Part shown: positions 21,208 through 28,779 of the stretch, piece after piece
How the letters are laid out: every line of letters starts with the position of its first letter
Position numbering within the stretch: the first letter of the stretch is position 1
Origin: JANPBY01 sp963851405
Lineage (GTDB): Bacteria > Actinomycetota > Actinomycetes > DATJPE01
DNA length: 64,000 bases
Reading direction: 5' to 3'
NCBI GenBank assembly: GCA_963851405.1
Contig: CAWKPB010000007.1
Span: forward strand, 437,923 to 501,922
Position numbers and translations under genes: made by a program
Notes under the pieces: model-generated
Database searches by the model: none
What the model was told of the DNA's origin: nothing
The model's input: the letters and a program-made list of their open reading frames with translations, nothing else

Positions 21208-21645
21208 GTGCCGACCCTCGACCCGCGTCCCACGCCGACGATGGTCACGGCTGCGGGGGATCGGCTGTGGCTGATCGATGTGGGCCTCGCCTGCTGCGCG
21301 GTCGAGGTCGGCGCCGCGACGGCCGGACCCCACCCGCTGCTGAGTCGCGCCGAGATCGTGCCCTCCCTCGGCGGCGTCGACGTGCTGATCGTCTCAGGCA
21401 CGGTGACCGACGTCATGGCGGGCGCGGTTCGGCGCTTGCACGAGCGATTGCCGTCCCCGTCCTACGTCGTCTCCTTCGGCGCCTGCTCCAACTCCGGCGG
21501 GCCGTACTGGGACTCCTATTGCGTGACCAAGGGCGTCGATCAGTTGATCCCGGTCGATGTCTACGTGCCTGGGTGTCCGCCTCGCCCCGAGGCCCTGGTG
21601 GATGCCCTTGAGGTCTTGGCCTCCAGGTTGGCCGCCGCGTCATGA
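21208..21645 (+). CDS. Orphan NuoB-like iron-sulfur protein
   Basis: 145 residues resembling the cluster-N2 subunit of complex I and the small subunit of hydrogenases. All four cluster ligands are kept (GLACCAVEV, FGACSNSGGPYWDSY, PGCPPRPE). Compared with the window's own nuoB it is about 40 residues shorter and lacks the loop (RYDLARFGMEVFRASPRQ) that touches quinone; a short segment PHPLLSRAEIVPSLGG stands in its place. First gene of a four-gene overlapping unit with NuoC-like, NuoI-like and HtpX genes. Function unknown; it may relay electrons from ferredoxin. Confidence 0.85.
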   Translation: MPTLDPRPTPTMVTAAGDRLWLIDVGLACCAVEVGAATAGPHPLLSRAEIVPSLGGVDVLIVSGTVTDVMAGAVRRLHERLPSPSYVVSFGACSNSGGPYWDSYCVTKGVDQLIPVDVYVPGCPPRPEALVDALEVLASRLAAAS

Positions 21646-22220
21646 CGGCCCCGGGTGACCTCGGCCGCCGACTCGTCGACCTCCTGGGCGCCCCTGCCTC
21701 GGTGACCGAGGCGTACGGCGACGTGCACGTCGACGTCGACGCCGCGCGCTGGGTCACGGCCATGACGGCGGCCCGCGACGACCTGAGGTTGACCTTCTTG
21801 GACTGGCTGTCTGCCTATTGGGTGCCGCCGGTCTCAGGAACACCACGTGAGTTGGCCGTCGTGGCGCACGTCGCCGCTGATGCCCCCGGCGCTCGCCTGC
21901 TGGTCCGCACGCGTGTCGACACCGAGGACCCGAGCGTGCCGCCGAGCCTCCCGACCCTGACGGCGCTGTGGCCCGGTGCGGCCTGGCATGAGCGCGAGAC
22001 CTGGGAGATGTTCGGCCTGGACTTCGCGGGGCATCCCGACCTTCGACCCCTGCTGCTTCAGCCCGAGTTCGACGGGCGCCCGCTCCGCAAGGACTTCGTG
22101 CTCGCCTCGCGGGTCGTTCGTGACTGGCCCGGCGCCAAGGACCCCGCGGAAACGCCCGGGCGGCCACGACGCCGGCCACCGTTGCCCCCGGGTGTCCCCT
22201 CCGACTGGGGCCAGAAGTGA
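21642..22220 (+). CDS. Orphan NuoC-like protein
   Basis: 192 residues with the 30-kDa complex I signature WHERETWEMFGLDFAGHP and then GRPLRKDF, so it belongs to the NuoC/HycE-N family. Overall it is shorter and more diverged than nuoC at 1811. It overlaps the NuoB-like gene and the ferredoxin-like gene by four bases each. No NuoD-like or membrane subunit accompanies it here, so a full oxidoreductase cannot be built from this operon alone. Confidence 0.85.
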   Translation: MTAPGDLGRRLVDLLGAPASVTEAYGDVHVDVDAARWVTAMTAARDDLRLTFLDWLSAYWVPPVSGTPRELAVVAHVAADAPGARLLVRTRVDTEDPSVPPSLPTLTALWPGAAWHERETWEMFGLDFAGHPDLRPLLLQPEFDGRPLRKDFVLASRVVRDWPGAKDPAETPGRPRRRPPLPPGVPSDWGQK

Positions 22221-22624
22221 GCGGCTCACCACCGAGGGCCAGCCGAGGGGTCATCGCGCTGAAGGCCGAAGCGTGCACCGTGTGCATGCTCTGCGCCCGC
22301 GAGTGCCCGGATTGGTGCTTGTTCATTGACTCGCACCAAGAAACCCAGGAGCCGGTCGGTGGCGGTCGCGCGCGGCAGACGTACGTTCTCGACCGGTTCG
22401 CCATCGACTTCTCGCTGTGCATGTACTGCGGGATCTGCGTCGAGGTGTGTCCGTTCGACGCGTTGTTCTGGTCGCCGGAGTACCGCTACGCGGCGCAGGG
22501 TTTGGCCGAGTTGCTGCACGAGGCCGAGCGGTTGGACGGCTGGTTGGCTACCGTTCCTGACAGCGATCACCAGGCAGACGACCAAGCTGACAACCGGGCA
22601 GCCGAGGGAGCAGGCACGACGTGA
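22217..22624 (+). CDS. Orphan NuoI-like 2[4Fe-4S] ferredoxin protein
   Basis: 135 residues with two complete cluster motifs, CTVCMLCARECP (about residues 20-31) and CMYCGICVEVCP (about 68-79), spaced 36 residues apart as in NuoI rather than in small bacterial ferredoxins. The tail after residue 105 is acidic and low in complexity. GTG start overlapping the NuoC-like stop; the end overlaps htpX by four bases. Confidence 0.87.
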   Translation: MSGSPPRASRGVIALKAEACTVCMLCARECPDWCLFIDSHQETQEPVGGGRARQTYVLDRFAIDFSLCMYCGICVEVCPFDALFWSPEYRYAAQGLAELLHEAERLDGWLATVPDSDHQADDQADNRAAEGAGTT

Positions 22625-23493
22625 ACACCAATGGGATGAAGACCGCGGTCCTGCTGGCGTCGCTGGCTGCGCTCGTGATGGGCGTGGGCTACTGGGTGTT
22701 TGGCATCGGCGGTCTGGTTCTTGGATTCGTGGTCGCCCTGGGCATGAACGGGTATGCCTACTTCAACAGCGCGAAACTGGCCCTGCGCTCGATGCATGCC
22801 TACCCGGTGACGGCCAGGGACCAACCGGCGCTGTACCGGATCGTCCACGAACTGGCGCAGGCTCAGGGAAAGCCCATGCCGGCGCTGTACGTCTCACCGA
22901 CCGAGGCACCCAACGCCTTTGCGACGGGTCGCAGCCCCGAGCACGCGGCCGTCTGCGCGACTCAAGGGATCTTGGACCTGCTCGATGAGCGGGAGCTGCG
23001 CGGAGTGCTCGGACACGAGTTGGCCCACGTCTACAACCGCGACATCCTCATCGCGTCGGTCGCAGCGACGTTGGCCAGCATGATCATGTTCGATGGCTTA
23101 CCTCGCGTACTTCATCCCGATGGGTGGCAACAACAACCGCGGTGGCAATCCGTTCGCCGTCTTGCTGTTCGCCATCCTCGGGCCGGTCGCGGCCTCGCTC
23201 ATCCAGTTCGCGCTCAGCCGGTCTCGCGAGTACCAAGCCGATGAGTCCGGTGCGACGATCACCCGTGACCCCCTCGGCCTGGCCAGCGCGCTGCGCAAGC
23301 TCGAGGCGGGCACCGCCGCCCGGCCCTTGCGACCGGAGCCCGCGGTGCAGCAGACCAGCGCGATGATGATCGCGAACCCGTTCCGCGCGGCGCGACGTAC
23401 GGCAGTTGGTTCGCCACCCACCCGCCGATGGCCGAGCGGATCGCCCGGCTCGAGTCCATGGCTTCCGGCGGCTACCGACCGGACGCCGGCTGA
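22621..23493 (+). CDS. htpX: HtpX-like membrane zinc metalloprotease, with two frameshift sites
   Basis: M48 family protease for membrane protein quality control. The N-terminus has two hydrophobic helices; the zinc motif is LGHELAHVYNRD and the third ligand region is SRSREYQADESG. Two defects: one extra G at 23092 (…MIMF then MAYLAYFIPMGG) and an extra CG in the CGCG run near 23384-23388 (…NPFR then YGSWFATHPPMAERIARLE). Removing the three bases gives one frame of 289 residues ending at TGA 23491-23493. Its GTG start overlaps the ferredoxin-like gene by four bases. Confidence 0.9.
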
Positions 23494-23522
23494 GCGCCGA
23501 TCTCAGAACGAAGGAGCCCGCT

Positions 23523-24077
23523 ATGAGCACGCTGACCGATCGACCGAACACCGCTCTCGTCGTGATCGACGTGCAGAACGGGGTCGTGGGGGAGGCCTAC
23601 GAGCGAGACCGGGTCGTCGCAAACATCAACACGTTGGTGGATCGGGCGCGCGGCGAAGGTGTCCCTGTGGTGTGGGTCCAGCACTCCGACAACGGTCTGA
23701 AGCAGGGCAGCGCTGCGTGGGAGATCGTGCCCGAGCTGACCCCACAAGCATCCGAGCCTGTCGTGCACAAAACCTTCGGAGATTCCTTCGAAGCCACCGA
23801 CCTCGAGGAACGGCTCGCGACCGCAGGGGTTGGGCGACTAGTCGTCACCGGGGCGCAGACCGACATGTGCGTTCGGTCCACGATCCACGGTGGCCTAGTA
23901 CGCGGCTACGACGTGACGCTAGTTGGGGACGCACACACGACTGAGGACCTGACCGAGTGGGGTGCTCCGCCGCCCGAGCAGGTGATCTCCCACACCAACA
24001 TGTACTGGGACGGTCAGTCGGCACCCGGTCGTAGGGCTGGCGTGGGAGTCGACGCAGGACGTGTCGTTCAGCGGTAG
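23523..24077 (+). CDS. Isochorismatase-like cysteine hydrolase
   Basis: 184 residues with the family's catalytic set: Asp in ALVVIDVQNG, Lys in VVHKTFGDSF and Cys in TGAQTDMCVRSTIHGG. Many members hydrolyse small amides or N-carbamoyl compounds; the substrate here is unknown. I chose the ATG at 23523 because a GAAGGAG site sits eight bases upstream; the frame is open earlier only as an htpX shadow. The 3' end overlaps the convergent yajQ gene by 10 bases. Confidence 0.85.
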   Translation: MSTLTDRPNTALVVIDVQNGVVGEAYERDRVVANINTLVDRARGEGVPVVWVQHSDNGLKQGSAAWEIVPELTPQASEPVVHKTFGDSFEATDLEERLATAGVGRLVVTGAQTDMCVRSTIHGGLVRGYDVTLVGDAHTTEDLTEWGAPPPEQVISHTNMYWDGQSAPGRRAGVGVDAGRVVQR

Positions 24078-24558
24078 TTGACGAACTGAACGGCGAAGTC
24101 CAGGTCCTCGCCCTTGACCAGGGCGATGACCTCCTGGAGATCGTCGCGGCTCTTCGAGGAGACCCGCAGCTCGTCGCCTTCGACCCGGACCTTGATGCTG
24201 CTGCGGCCCCTCGTCGCGGATCAGCTTGCCCACCTTCTTGGCGTTCTCCTGAGAGATGCCTTCGGTGATGGTGGCAGTCAGCACGAACTCCTTGCCCGAG
24301 GGCTTGGCCTCGCCGGCCTCGAGCGACTTGAGCGAGATCCCGCGCTTGACCAGCTTGGACTGGAAGACGTCGAGAATGGCCTTCACGCGCTCTTCGGAGT
24401 TGGCCTTCATGACGATGGACTCGCCGGACCATTCGATCGACGCGCCCACGTTCTTGAAGTCGTAGCGCTGGTGGATCTCCTTGGCCGCTTGGTTCAGCGC
24501 ATTGTCCACCTCCTGCCGGTCGACCTTGCTCACGATGTCGAAAGCTGCTGTCAGCCAT
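24068..24558 (-). CDS. yajQ: YajQ family nucleotide-binding protein, with two one-base insertions
   Basis: About 162 residues after repair. Conserved segments DIVSKVDRQEVDNALNQA, QRYDFKN and the C-terminal LDFAVQFVNYR are present, but in three frames. One extra base in AAA at 24541-24543 (after MADSSF) and one in the GCTGCTG run at 24197-24203 (after IRDEGP) account for this. Family members bind nucleotides, in some bacteria cyclic di-GMP, and have been tied to RNA handling and phage work. It ends convergently against the isochorismatase-like gene. Confidence 0.88.
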
Positions 24559-24614
24559 CGATGGTCCTTTCCGGGGGCCGGATGCGGGCGGGAGGGTCCG
24601 CTGGTCTGCTGGGG

Positions 24615-24620
24615 TATTCT
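24615..24620 (+). promoter_or_regulatory. Possible -10 box of the tRNA-Tyr transcript
   Basis: TATTCT lies 29 bases before tRNA-Tyr. I see no good -35 hexamer at 16-19 bases upstream, so this is a weak assignment based on the -10 match and position only. Confidence 0.3.
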
Positions 24621-24648
24621 GGCGCGCGCCGTCCTTCGGGGCGGCACT

Positions 24649-24730
24649 GGCAGGTTGCCCGAGTGGCCAAAGGGAGCGGACTGTAAATCCGCCGGCTCAG
24701 CCTACGTTGGTTCGAACCCAACACCTGCCA
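24649..24730 (+). tRNA. tRNA-Tyr (GTA)
   Basis: Acceptor GGCAGGT pairs with ACCTGCC at the 3' end. The anticodon stem GCGGA/TCCGC encloses the loop CTGTAAA, giving anticodon GTA. The long variable arm expected for bacterial tRNA-Tyr and the T-arm GTTCGAACC are present. First of a Tyr-Thr-Met cluster upstream of rpmG. Confidence 0.95.
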
Positions 24731-24814
24731 CCATCGACGATCAGCTCGGCCTCGGGGCGCGCAGCGAGGCCGCGCAGCGCGTACCGAACCTTGTGTACGC
24801 TTTGCGGGCTGCCC

Positions 24815-24887
24815 GCCCCTTTAGCTCAGTCGGCAGAGCGTCTCCATGGTAAGGAGAAGGTCTACGGTTCGATTCCGTAAAGGGGCT
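24815..24887 (+). tRNA. tRNA-Thr (GGT)
   Basis: Acceptor GCCCCTT pairs with AAGGGGC. The anticodon stem TCTCC/GGAGA holds the loop ATGGTAA, anticodon GGT. The D-arm AGCTCAGTCGGCAGAGC and T-arm GGTTCGATTCC are standard. It lies 84 bases after tRNA-Tyr. Confidence 0.95.
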
Positions 24888-24920
24888 CAAAGGTTTCGTC
24901 CTTCGGGGCGGGGCCGTCGC

Positions 24921-24994
24921 GGCGGAGTAGCTCAGCCAGGTAGAGCAAGCGGCTCATAATCGCTGTGTCGCCGGTTCAAGTCCGGCCTCCGCTA
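24921..24994 (+). tRNA. tRNA-Met (CAT), elongator type
   Basis: The acceptor GGCGGAG faces CTCCGCT, so pair 1-72 is a G-T wobble. The anticodon loop is CTCATAA (CAT). The stem lacks the three G-C pairs of initiator tRNA, so elongator Met is the best call; a tRNA-Ile with modified CAT anticodon cannot be fully excluded by eye, but the Thr-Met-rpmG order favours Met. Confidence 0.9.
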
Positions 24995-24999
24995 CGTGT

Positions 25000-25038
25000 T
25001 GACCGCCGCTCCCGCGGATTTCCGCGGCGCGGCGGTCA
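25000..25038 (+). terminator. Strong hairpin after the tRNA cluster
   Basis: TGACCGCCGC (25000-25009) pairs perfectly with GCGGCGGTCA (25029-25038), and inside it CCGCGG is repeated as a second stem around an ATTT loop. It sits between tRNA-Met and rpmG. There is no clear T-run, so it may be a terminator of the high-GC type or a processing site. Confidence 0.6.
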
Positions 25039-25083
25039 CCCGTTACCCTCTGGTCATCCCATTTCGAAAGTTGAGGCACTCCC

Positions 25084-25248
25084 GTGGCTGCCAACGATGT
25101 CCGTCCGAAGATCACGCTGGCCTGCGTGGACTGCAAGCACCGCAACTACATCACCAAGAAGAACCGCCGCAACGACCCTGACCGCATGGAGATGAAGAAG
25201 TTCTGCCCTGCGTGCAACAGCCACACGTCGCACCGCGAAACCCGCTGA
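25084..25248 (+). CDS. rpmG: 50S ribosomal protein L33 (zinc-binding form)
   Basis: 54 residues from a GTG start, too short for the usual ORF cut-off. It has two CxxC pairs, CVDC and CPAC, so it is the zinc-containing (C+) paralogue. KKNRRNDPDRMEMKKFC is the typical L33 core. A weak GAGG purine patch lies 10 bases before the start. Confidence 0.95.
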   Translation: MAANDVRPKITLACVDCKHRNYITKKNRRNDPDRMEMKKFCPACNSHTSHRETR

Positions 25249-25303
25249 AGCTCGCTGTTCTTCCTTTAGCTCGCAGACCCTGATCGAGACGGCAGGAGTG
25301 CGC

Positions 25304-26113
25304 GTGGGACGCCTAGACGACCGGGTCGCGATCGTCACCGGCGCTGGCCGCGGGATCGGCCGCGCCACCGCGCTGCGCTTGGCGCGCGATGGTGCCCAGG
25401 TCATGGTCAACGACATCGATGCCGAACCCGCGCACGAAACCGTTGAGGCCATCCGGGCCGAGGGCGGCGTCGCTGAGGTCAATCTGTCCGACACCGTCGA
25501 CCTGCCCGCGGCTCAGGAGTTGGTGGGTGCTGCGGTCGGCGTGTTCGGCAAGCTGGACATCGTGGTCAACAACGCTGGCAGCACGCGTGACCGGATGTTC
25601 CACAACCTCGACGACGAGACATTCGACTTTGCGATGGACGTCAATCTGCGCACCAGCTTTCACACGACCCGCGCCGCCATGCCGTACCTCCGAGAGGTGG
25701 CGAAGGCGGAGATCGCGGGAACCGGGCGGGTCGCCTACCACCGGAAGATCACCTTCACTTCCTCGGTCTCGGCCCTGATGGGCAACCCCGGGCAGTACAA
25801 CTACACCGCCGCCAAAGGCGCGATCATCGCGACGACGAAGACCCTCGCGCGCGAGCTCGGACCGTTCGGGATCAACGTCAATGCGGTGGCGCCTGGGTTC
25901 GTCGAGACCCGGCTCACGGCTGCCAAAGACGAGAACTCGGACTACGGGATCCCCGAGCAGATGCGCCAGATGTCGCTGGCCCTCATCGCGCTGGGGCGCT
26001 TCGGGGAGCCCGAGGACATCGCCAACGTCCATGCCTTCTTGGTCTCACCCGACGCCGACTTCATCAGCGGGGTCACCCTTCCGGTGACCGGCGGGCAGCT
26101 GGCAGGCATGTGA
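25304..26113 (+). CDS. Short-chain dehydrogenase/reductase (3-oxoacyl reductase-like)
   Basis: 269 residues with the Rossmann motif TGAGRGIG, NNAG at about residue 87, the catalytic Ser in FTSSVSAL and the YTAAK (YxxxK) motif; the C-terminal SGVTLPVTGGQLAGM is typical of FabG-like enzymes. A GTG at 25298 is in frame, but it abuts the GGCAGGAG site, so I prefer the GTG at 25304 with normal spacing. It overlaps the MaoC-like gene and probably acts with it on acyl thioesters. Confidence 0.88.
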   Translation: MGRLDDRVAIVTGAGRGIGRATALRLARDGAQVMVNDIDAEPAHETVEAIRAEGGVAEVNLSDTVDLPAAQELVGAAVGVFGKLDIVVNNAGSTRDRMFHNLDDETFDFAMDVNLRTSFHTTRAAMPYLREVAKAEIAGTGRVAYHRKITFTSSVSALMGNPGQYNYTAAKGAIIATTKTLARELGPFGINVNAVAPGFVETRLTAAKDENSDYGIPEQMRQMSLALIALGRFGEPEDIANVHAFLVSPDADFISGVTLPVTGGQLAGM

Positions 26114-26562
26114 TGGCGCTCAACCCCGACTTCGTCGGTCGCGAGTATCCGCCGACCCCCGCCTATGAGGTGGGGCGCGAGAAGATCCGCGAGTTCGCTG
26201 AGGCGATCGGCGACCCGCACCCGGCCTACCGCGACGCCGACGCCGCCAAGGCGCTCGGCTACGCCGATGTCATCGCGCCGCCGAGCTTCCCGATCGTGGT
26301 CAGCTTGCCCGCTTCGGATGCGGCGATCTTCGATCCCGAGCTGGGCCTGGACTACAGCCGCGTGGTCCATGGGGATCAGCGCTTCGTGTTTGCCCGTCCG
26401 GTCCGCGCGGGGGATCGGCTGGTGGCCGTCCTTCACATCGACAGCATCCGTACGGTCGCGGGCAACGACATCCTCGGGATGCGTACCGAGATCACGACCG
26501 AGGACGGCGAAGGGGTCGTCACCGCCCACGCCACGATCGTCGCTCGCGGACCGGAGGCCTGA
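26110..26562 (+). CDS. MaoC N-terminal (UPF0336) dehydratase subunit, HadA-like
   Basis: About 150 residues of hot-dog fold. FVGREYPPTPAYEVGREKIREFA, here seen as its core EVGREKIREFAEAIGDPHP, matches the family that pairs with a second MaoC protein to form a (3R)-hydroxyacyl dehydratase, as HadAB does in mycobacteria. The start may be GTG 26110 or ATG 26113. This partner lacks the catalytic DxxxxH motif, which the next gene supplies. Confidence 0.88.
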   Translation: MMALNPDFVGREYPPTPAYEVGREKIREFAEAIGDPHPAYRDADAAKALGYADVIAPPSFPIVVSLPASDAAIFDPELGLDYSRVVHGDQRFVFARPVRAGDRLVAVLHIDSIRTVAGNDILGMRTEITTEDGEGVVTAHATIVARGPEA

Positions 26563-26563
26563 G

Positions 26564-26983
26564 GTGATCAAGCACTCGGACGTGTCCGTAGGGACCGCTC
26601 TTCCGTCGTGCAGCTTCCCGATTCAGCGGGTGGACCTGATTCGCTACGCCGGAGTCTCGGGCGACTTCAACGTCATCCACTGGAACGAGCGAGTCGCTCG
26701 CGAGGTCGGGCTACCCGACGTCATCGCCCACGGGATGTTGACCATGGCGGTAGCCGGGCGGGTCATCACCGACTGGGTCGGGGACCCTGGCGCCGTCCTT
26801 GAATACGGCGTCCGCTTCACTCGGCCCGTCGTCGTCCCTGACGACGGCGTGGGCGCCACGCTCGAGGTCTCCGGCGTGGTCAGTGACGTGCGCGACGACG
26901 GCACGGTCGTGGTCGACCTCACGGCGACCAGCGCCGGCGCCAAGGTGCTGGGCCGCTCGCGGGCCACCGTCCGTCTGCCGTGA
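26564..26983 (+). CDS. MaoC-type dehydratase subunit, HadB-like
   Basis: 139 residues from the GTG at 26564, one base after the upstream stop. The hydratase-2 motif is visible as SGDFNVIHWNERVAREVG followed by GLPDVIAHGML, with the catalytic Asp and His. It should form the active partner of the HadA-like subunit. The rpmG-MaoC-MaoC-murB order is common in actinobacteria. Confidence 0.9.
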   Translation: MIKHSDVSVGTALPSCSFPIQRVDLIRYAGVSGDFNVIHWNERVAREVGLPDVIAHGMLTMAVAGRVITDWVGDPGAVLEYGVRFTRPVVVPDDGVGATLEVSGVVSDVRDDGTVVVDLTATSAGAKVLGRSRATVRLP

Positions 26984-27006
26984 TCCGCGCCCGCTCCGCG
27001 CGCGGC

Positions 27007-27012
27007 TAGGGT
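27007..27012 (+). promoter_or_regulatory. Possible -10 box giving a leaderless murB transcript
   Basis: TAGGGT ends seven bases before the GTG start of murB and no Shine-Dalgarno sequence precedes that codon. In actinobacteria this spacing is typical of leaderless mRNAs. No good -35 is obvious, so this is suggestive only. Confidence 0.35.
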
Positions 27013-27019
27013 CACCGAC

Positions 27020-28054
27020 GTGGAGGACCACGAACCCGTACGCCTTGCTTCGCTGACGACGCTGCGCGTCGGCGGTCCCTGTCTCGGGTTTGTGGAGGCG
27101 TCCAGCGAAGCCGAGCTCGTGGATGTAGTCGCAGCCCTGGATGAGGCCGGTGAGCCGCTGCTGATCGTGGGCGGCGGGTCCAACCTCGTGGTCGCTGACG
27201 CCGGCTTCCCCGGTACGGTCGTGCGGATCGCGACGCGCGGGATCGACGTGCCGGAGGGCACCGGCGAGCACGTCGACGTCAGCCTGGCCGCCGGCGAGCC
27301 GTGGGAGCCGTTCGTGGAGCGCGCGGTGGACGAGGGCTGGTCCGGGGTCGAGGCGATGTCCGGGATCCCCGGCCTGGCTGGGGCGACACCGGTGCAAAAC
27401 GTCGGGGCGTACGGCCAGGAGCTGGCCGATGTCCTGGTTAGCGTGCGCGTCTATGACCGGGCCGAGCGCGCTGTCGTCGAGCTCCGCGCGACGGACTGCG
27501 GCTTCGGCTACCGCACGTCGCGCTTCAAGCGAGACGAGCGTTGGGTCGTGCTCTCCGCAACACTGCGACTCCAGCGGTCGAACCTGGCGCCGCCCCTCGC
27601 GTACGCCGAGCTCGCTCGCACGCTCGGGTCTCAGCTCGGTCGGCGGGTGCCCACCGGAGCCGTACGCGCAGCCGTGCTGGGGCTGCGCCGCGGTAAGGGG
27701 ATGGTCGAGGATCCGTCTGACCTTGACACAGCCAGCGTCGGCTCTTTCTTTACCAACCCCATCGTCTCGGCCAACGTCGCTGACCTGCTTCCTCCCACGG
27801 CTCCCCGCTTCAGCCAGCCCGACGGGCGGGTGAAGCTCTCGGCGGCCTGGCTGATCGAGCAGGCTGGATTTGCCCGCGAGCACGGGCACGGCGACGCGCG
27901 TGTGTCCAGCAAGCACACGCTGGCGCTCACCAACCGAGGGTCGGCGACCACCGAGCAGCTGCTAGACCTGGCCCGCGAGATCCGGGACGAAGTGCGCCGC
28001 GTCTTCGGTGTCGAGCTGATCCCGGAGCCGCGCCTCGTCGGCTGCGCCCTGTAA
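27020..28054 (+). CDS. murB: UDP-N-acetylenolpyruvoylglucosamine reductase
   Basis: 344-residue FAD enzyme completing UDP-N-acetylmuramate in peptidoglycan synthesis. FAD motif LIVGGGSNLVVAD, GIPGLAGATPVQNVGAYGQE, catalytic Ser in SVGSFFTNPI and C-terminal Glu region are all present. The type I layout (GYRTSRFK) fits actinobacteria. GTG start. Confidence 0.95.
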   Translation: MEDHEPVRLASLTTLRVGGPCLGFVEASSEAELVDVVAALDEAGEPLLIVGGGSNLVVADAGFPGTVVRIATRGIDVPEGTGEHVDVSLAAGEPWEPFVERAVDEGWSGVEAMSGIPGLAGATPVQNVGAYGQELADVLVSVRVYDRAERAVVELRATDCGFGYRTSRFKRDERWVVLSATLRLQRSNLAPPLAYAELARTLGSQLGRRVPTGAVRAAVLGLRRGKGMVEDPSDLDTASVGSFFTNPIVSANVADLLPPTAPRFSQPDGRVKLSAAWLIEQAGFAREHGHGDARVSSKHTLALTNRGSATTEQLLDLAREIRDEVRRVFGVELIPEPRLVGCAL

Positions 28055-28071
28055 TCCCGCACACTTCCCCG

Positions 28072-28128
28072 CGAGTGCGGCGAAGTGGACCCTTTCGGCG
28101 GCGAAAAGGGTCGTCTTCTCGGCATTCG
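28072..28128 (+). repeat. 57-bp palindromic intergenic repeat, copy A
   Basis: Begins CGAGTGCGGCGAAG and ends CTTCTCGGCATTCG, ends that are imperfect inverted copies of each other (11 of 14 matches). It matches copy B at 28780-28836 at about 48 of 57 positions by eye. It lies just after murB and before the VOC gene and may fold into a hairpin. Confidence 0.75.
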
Positions 28129-28203
28129 GCAGGGCTGGCGGGGGGGCGGGCCGGGGGCGTCCCGGCGGGGAACACCGAGGCCCGATCCGTGGTTGGGACG
28201 TTC

Positions 28204-28737
28204 ATGGCCATCAAACGCTTGAACCATGCCGTCCTGTATGTGCGCGACGCCGCTCGGTCCAGCGCGTTCTACGCCGACGTCCTTGGTTTCGTCCCCGCCA
28301 TGGGCGACCAGGCGGAGGTGATCCCGGGAGCGGTGTTTCTCCGGGCGCCGGACTCGACGAACGACCACGATCTCGGATTGTTCACGGTGGGCGCCAGCGC
28401 CGCGGCCTCGCCAGCCGGTCGGGGCGCCGTCGGGCTGTACCACCTGGCCTGGGAGGTACGGACCCTCGCTGATCTCCAGGCGTACGCCTCCCGGTTGACC
28501 GCAGCGGGAGCACTGGTCGGGGCCACCGACCACGGCACGACCAAGGCACTGTATGCCCGGGATCTCGATGGGATCGAGTTCGAGGTCATGTGGCTGGTCC
28601 CGGCCGACCGCTTGGACGCGGCGACCTTGGAGGCTCGGACCCGCCTCGAACCCCTCGACCTTGCCGCCGAGATCGAGCGCTACGGCGCGGACACCGAGGG
28701 CGGAGTCGGCATTTCGGAAGCGGCCCGAGCGGGGTGA
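28204..28737 (+). CDS. VOC family (glyoxalase/dioxygenase-like) protein
   Basis: 177 residues with two beta-alpha-beta-beta-beta modules. Probable metal ligands are His in RLNHAVLYVRD, His in LYHLAWEV and Glu in LDGIEFEVMW, as in glyoxalase I and extradiol dioxygenases. The frame is open from 28075 but the first stretch overlaps repeat copy A, so I start at ATG 28204. Its substrate is unknown. It stands alone between two copies of a 57-bp repeat. Confidence 0.85.
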   Translation: MAIKRLNHAVLYVRDAARSSAFYADVLGFVPAMGDQAEVIPGAVFLRAPDSTNDHDLGLFTVGASAAASPAGRGAVGLYHLAWEVRTLADLQAYASRLTAAGALVGATDHGTTKALYARDLDGIEFEVMWLVPADRLDAATLEARTRLEPLDLAAEIERYGADTEGGVGISEAARAG

Positions 28738-28779
28738 GCCGAGGCTCGGCAGCCTCCAATCCGCGGCCCATTCTCCCCG

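Noticed and set aside
21208..22624. [NiFe]-hydrogenase or complex I-like formate hydrogenlyase cluster
   Set aside because: No large subunit (NuoD/HycE-C type), no membrane antiporter subunits and no maturation genes lie nearby.
24748..24771. Rho-independent terminator after tRNA-Tyr (GGCCTCG/CGAGGCC)
   Set aside because: The stem is short, lacks a T-run and lies within a tRNA cluster that is probably cotranscribed; not strong enough to list.
28075..28203. Upstream start for the VOC protein
   Set aside because: This stretch is the 57-bp repeat copy A plus Gly-rich sequence without family similarity; the domain begins at ATG 28204.
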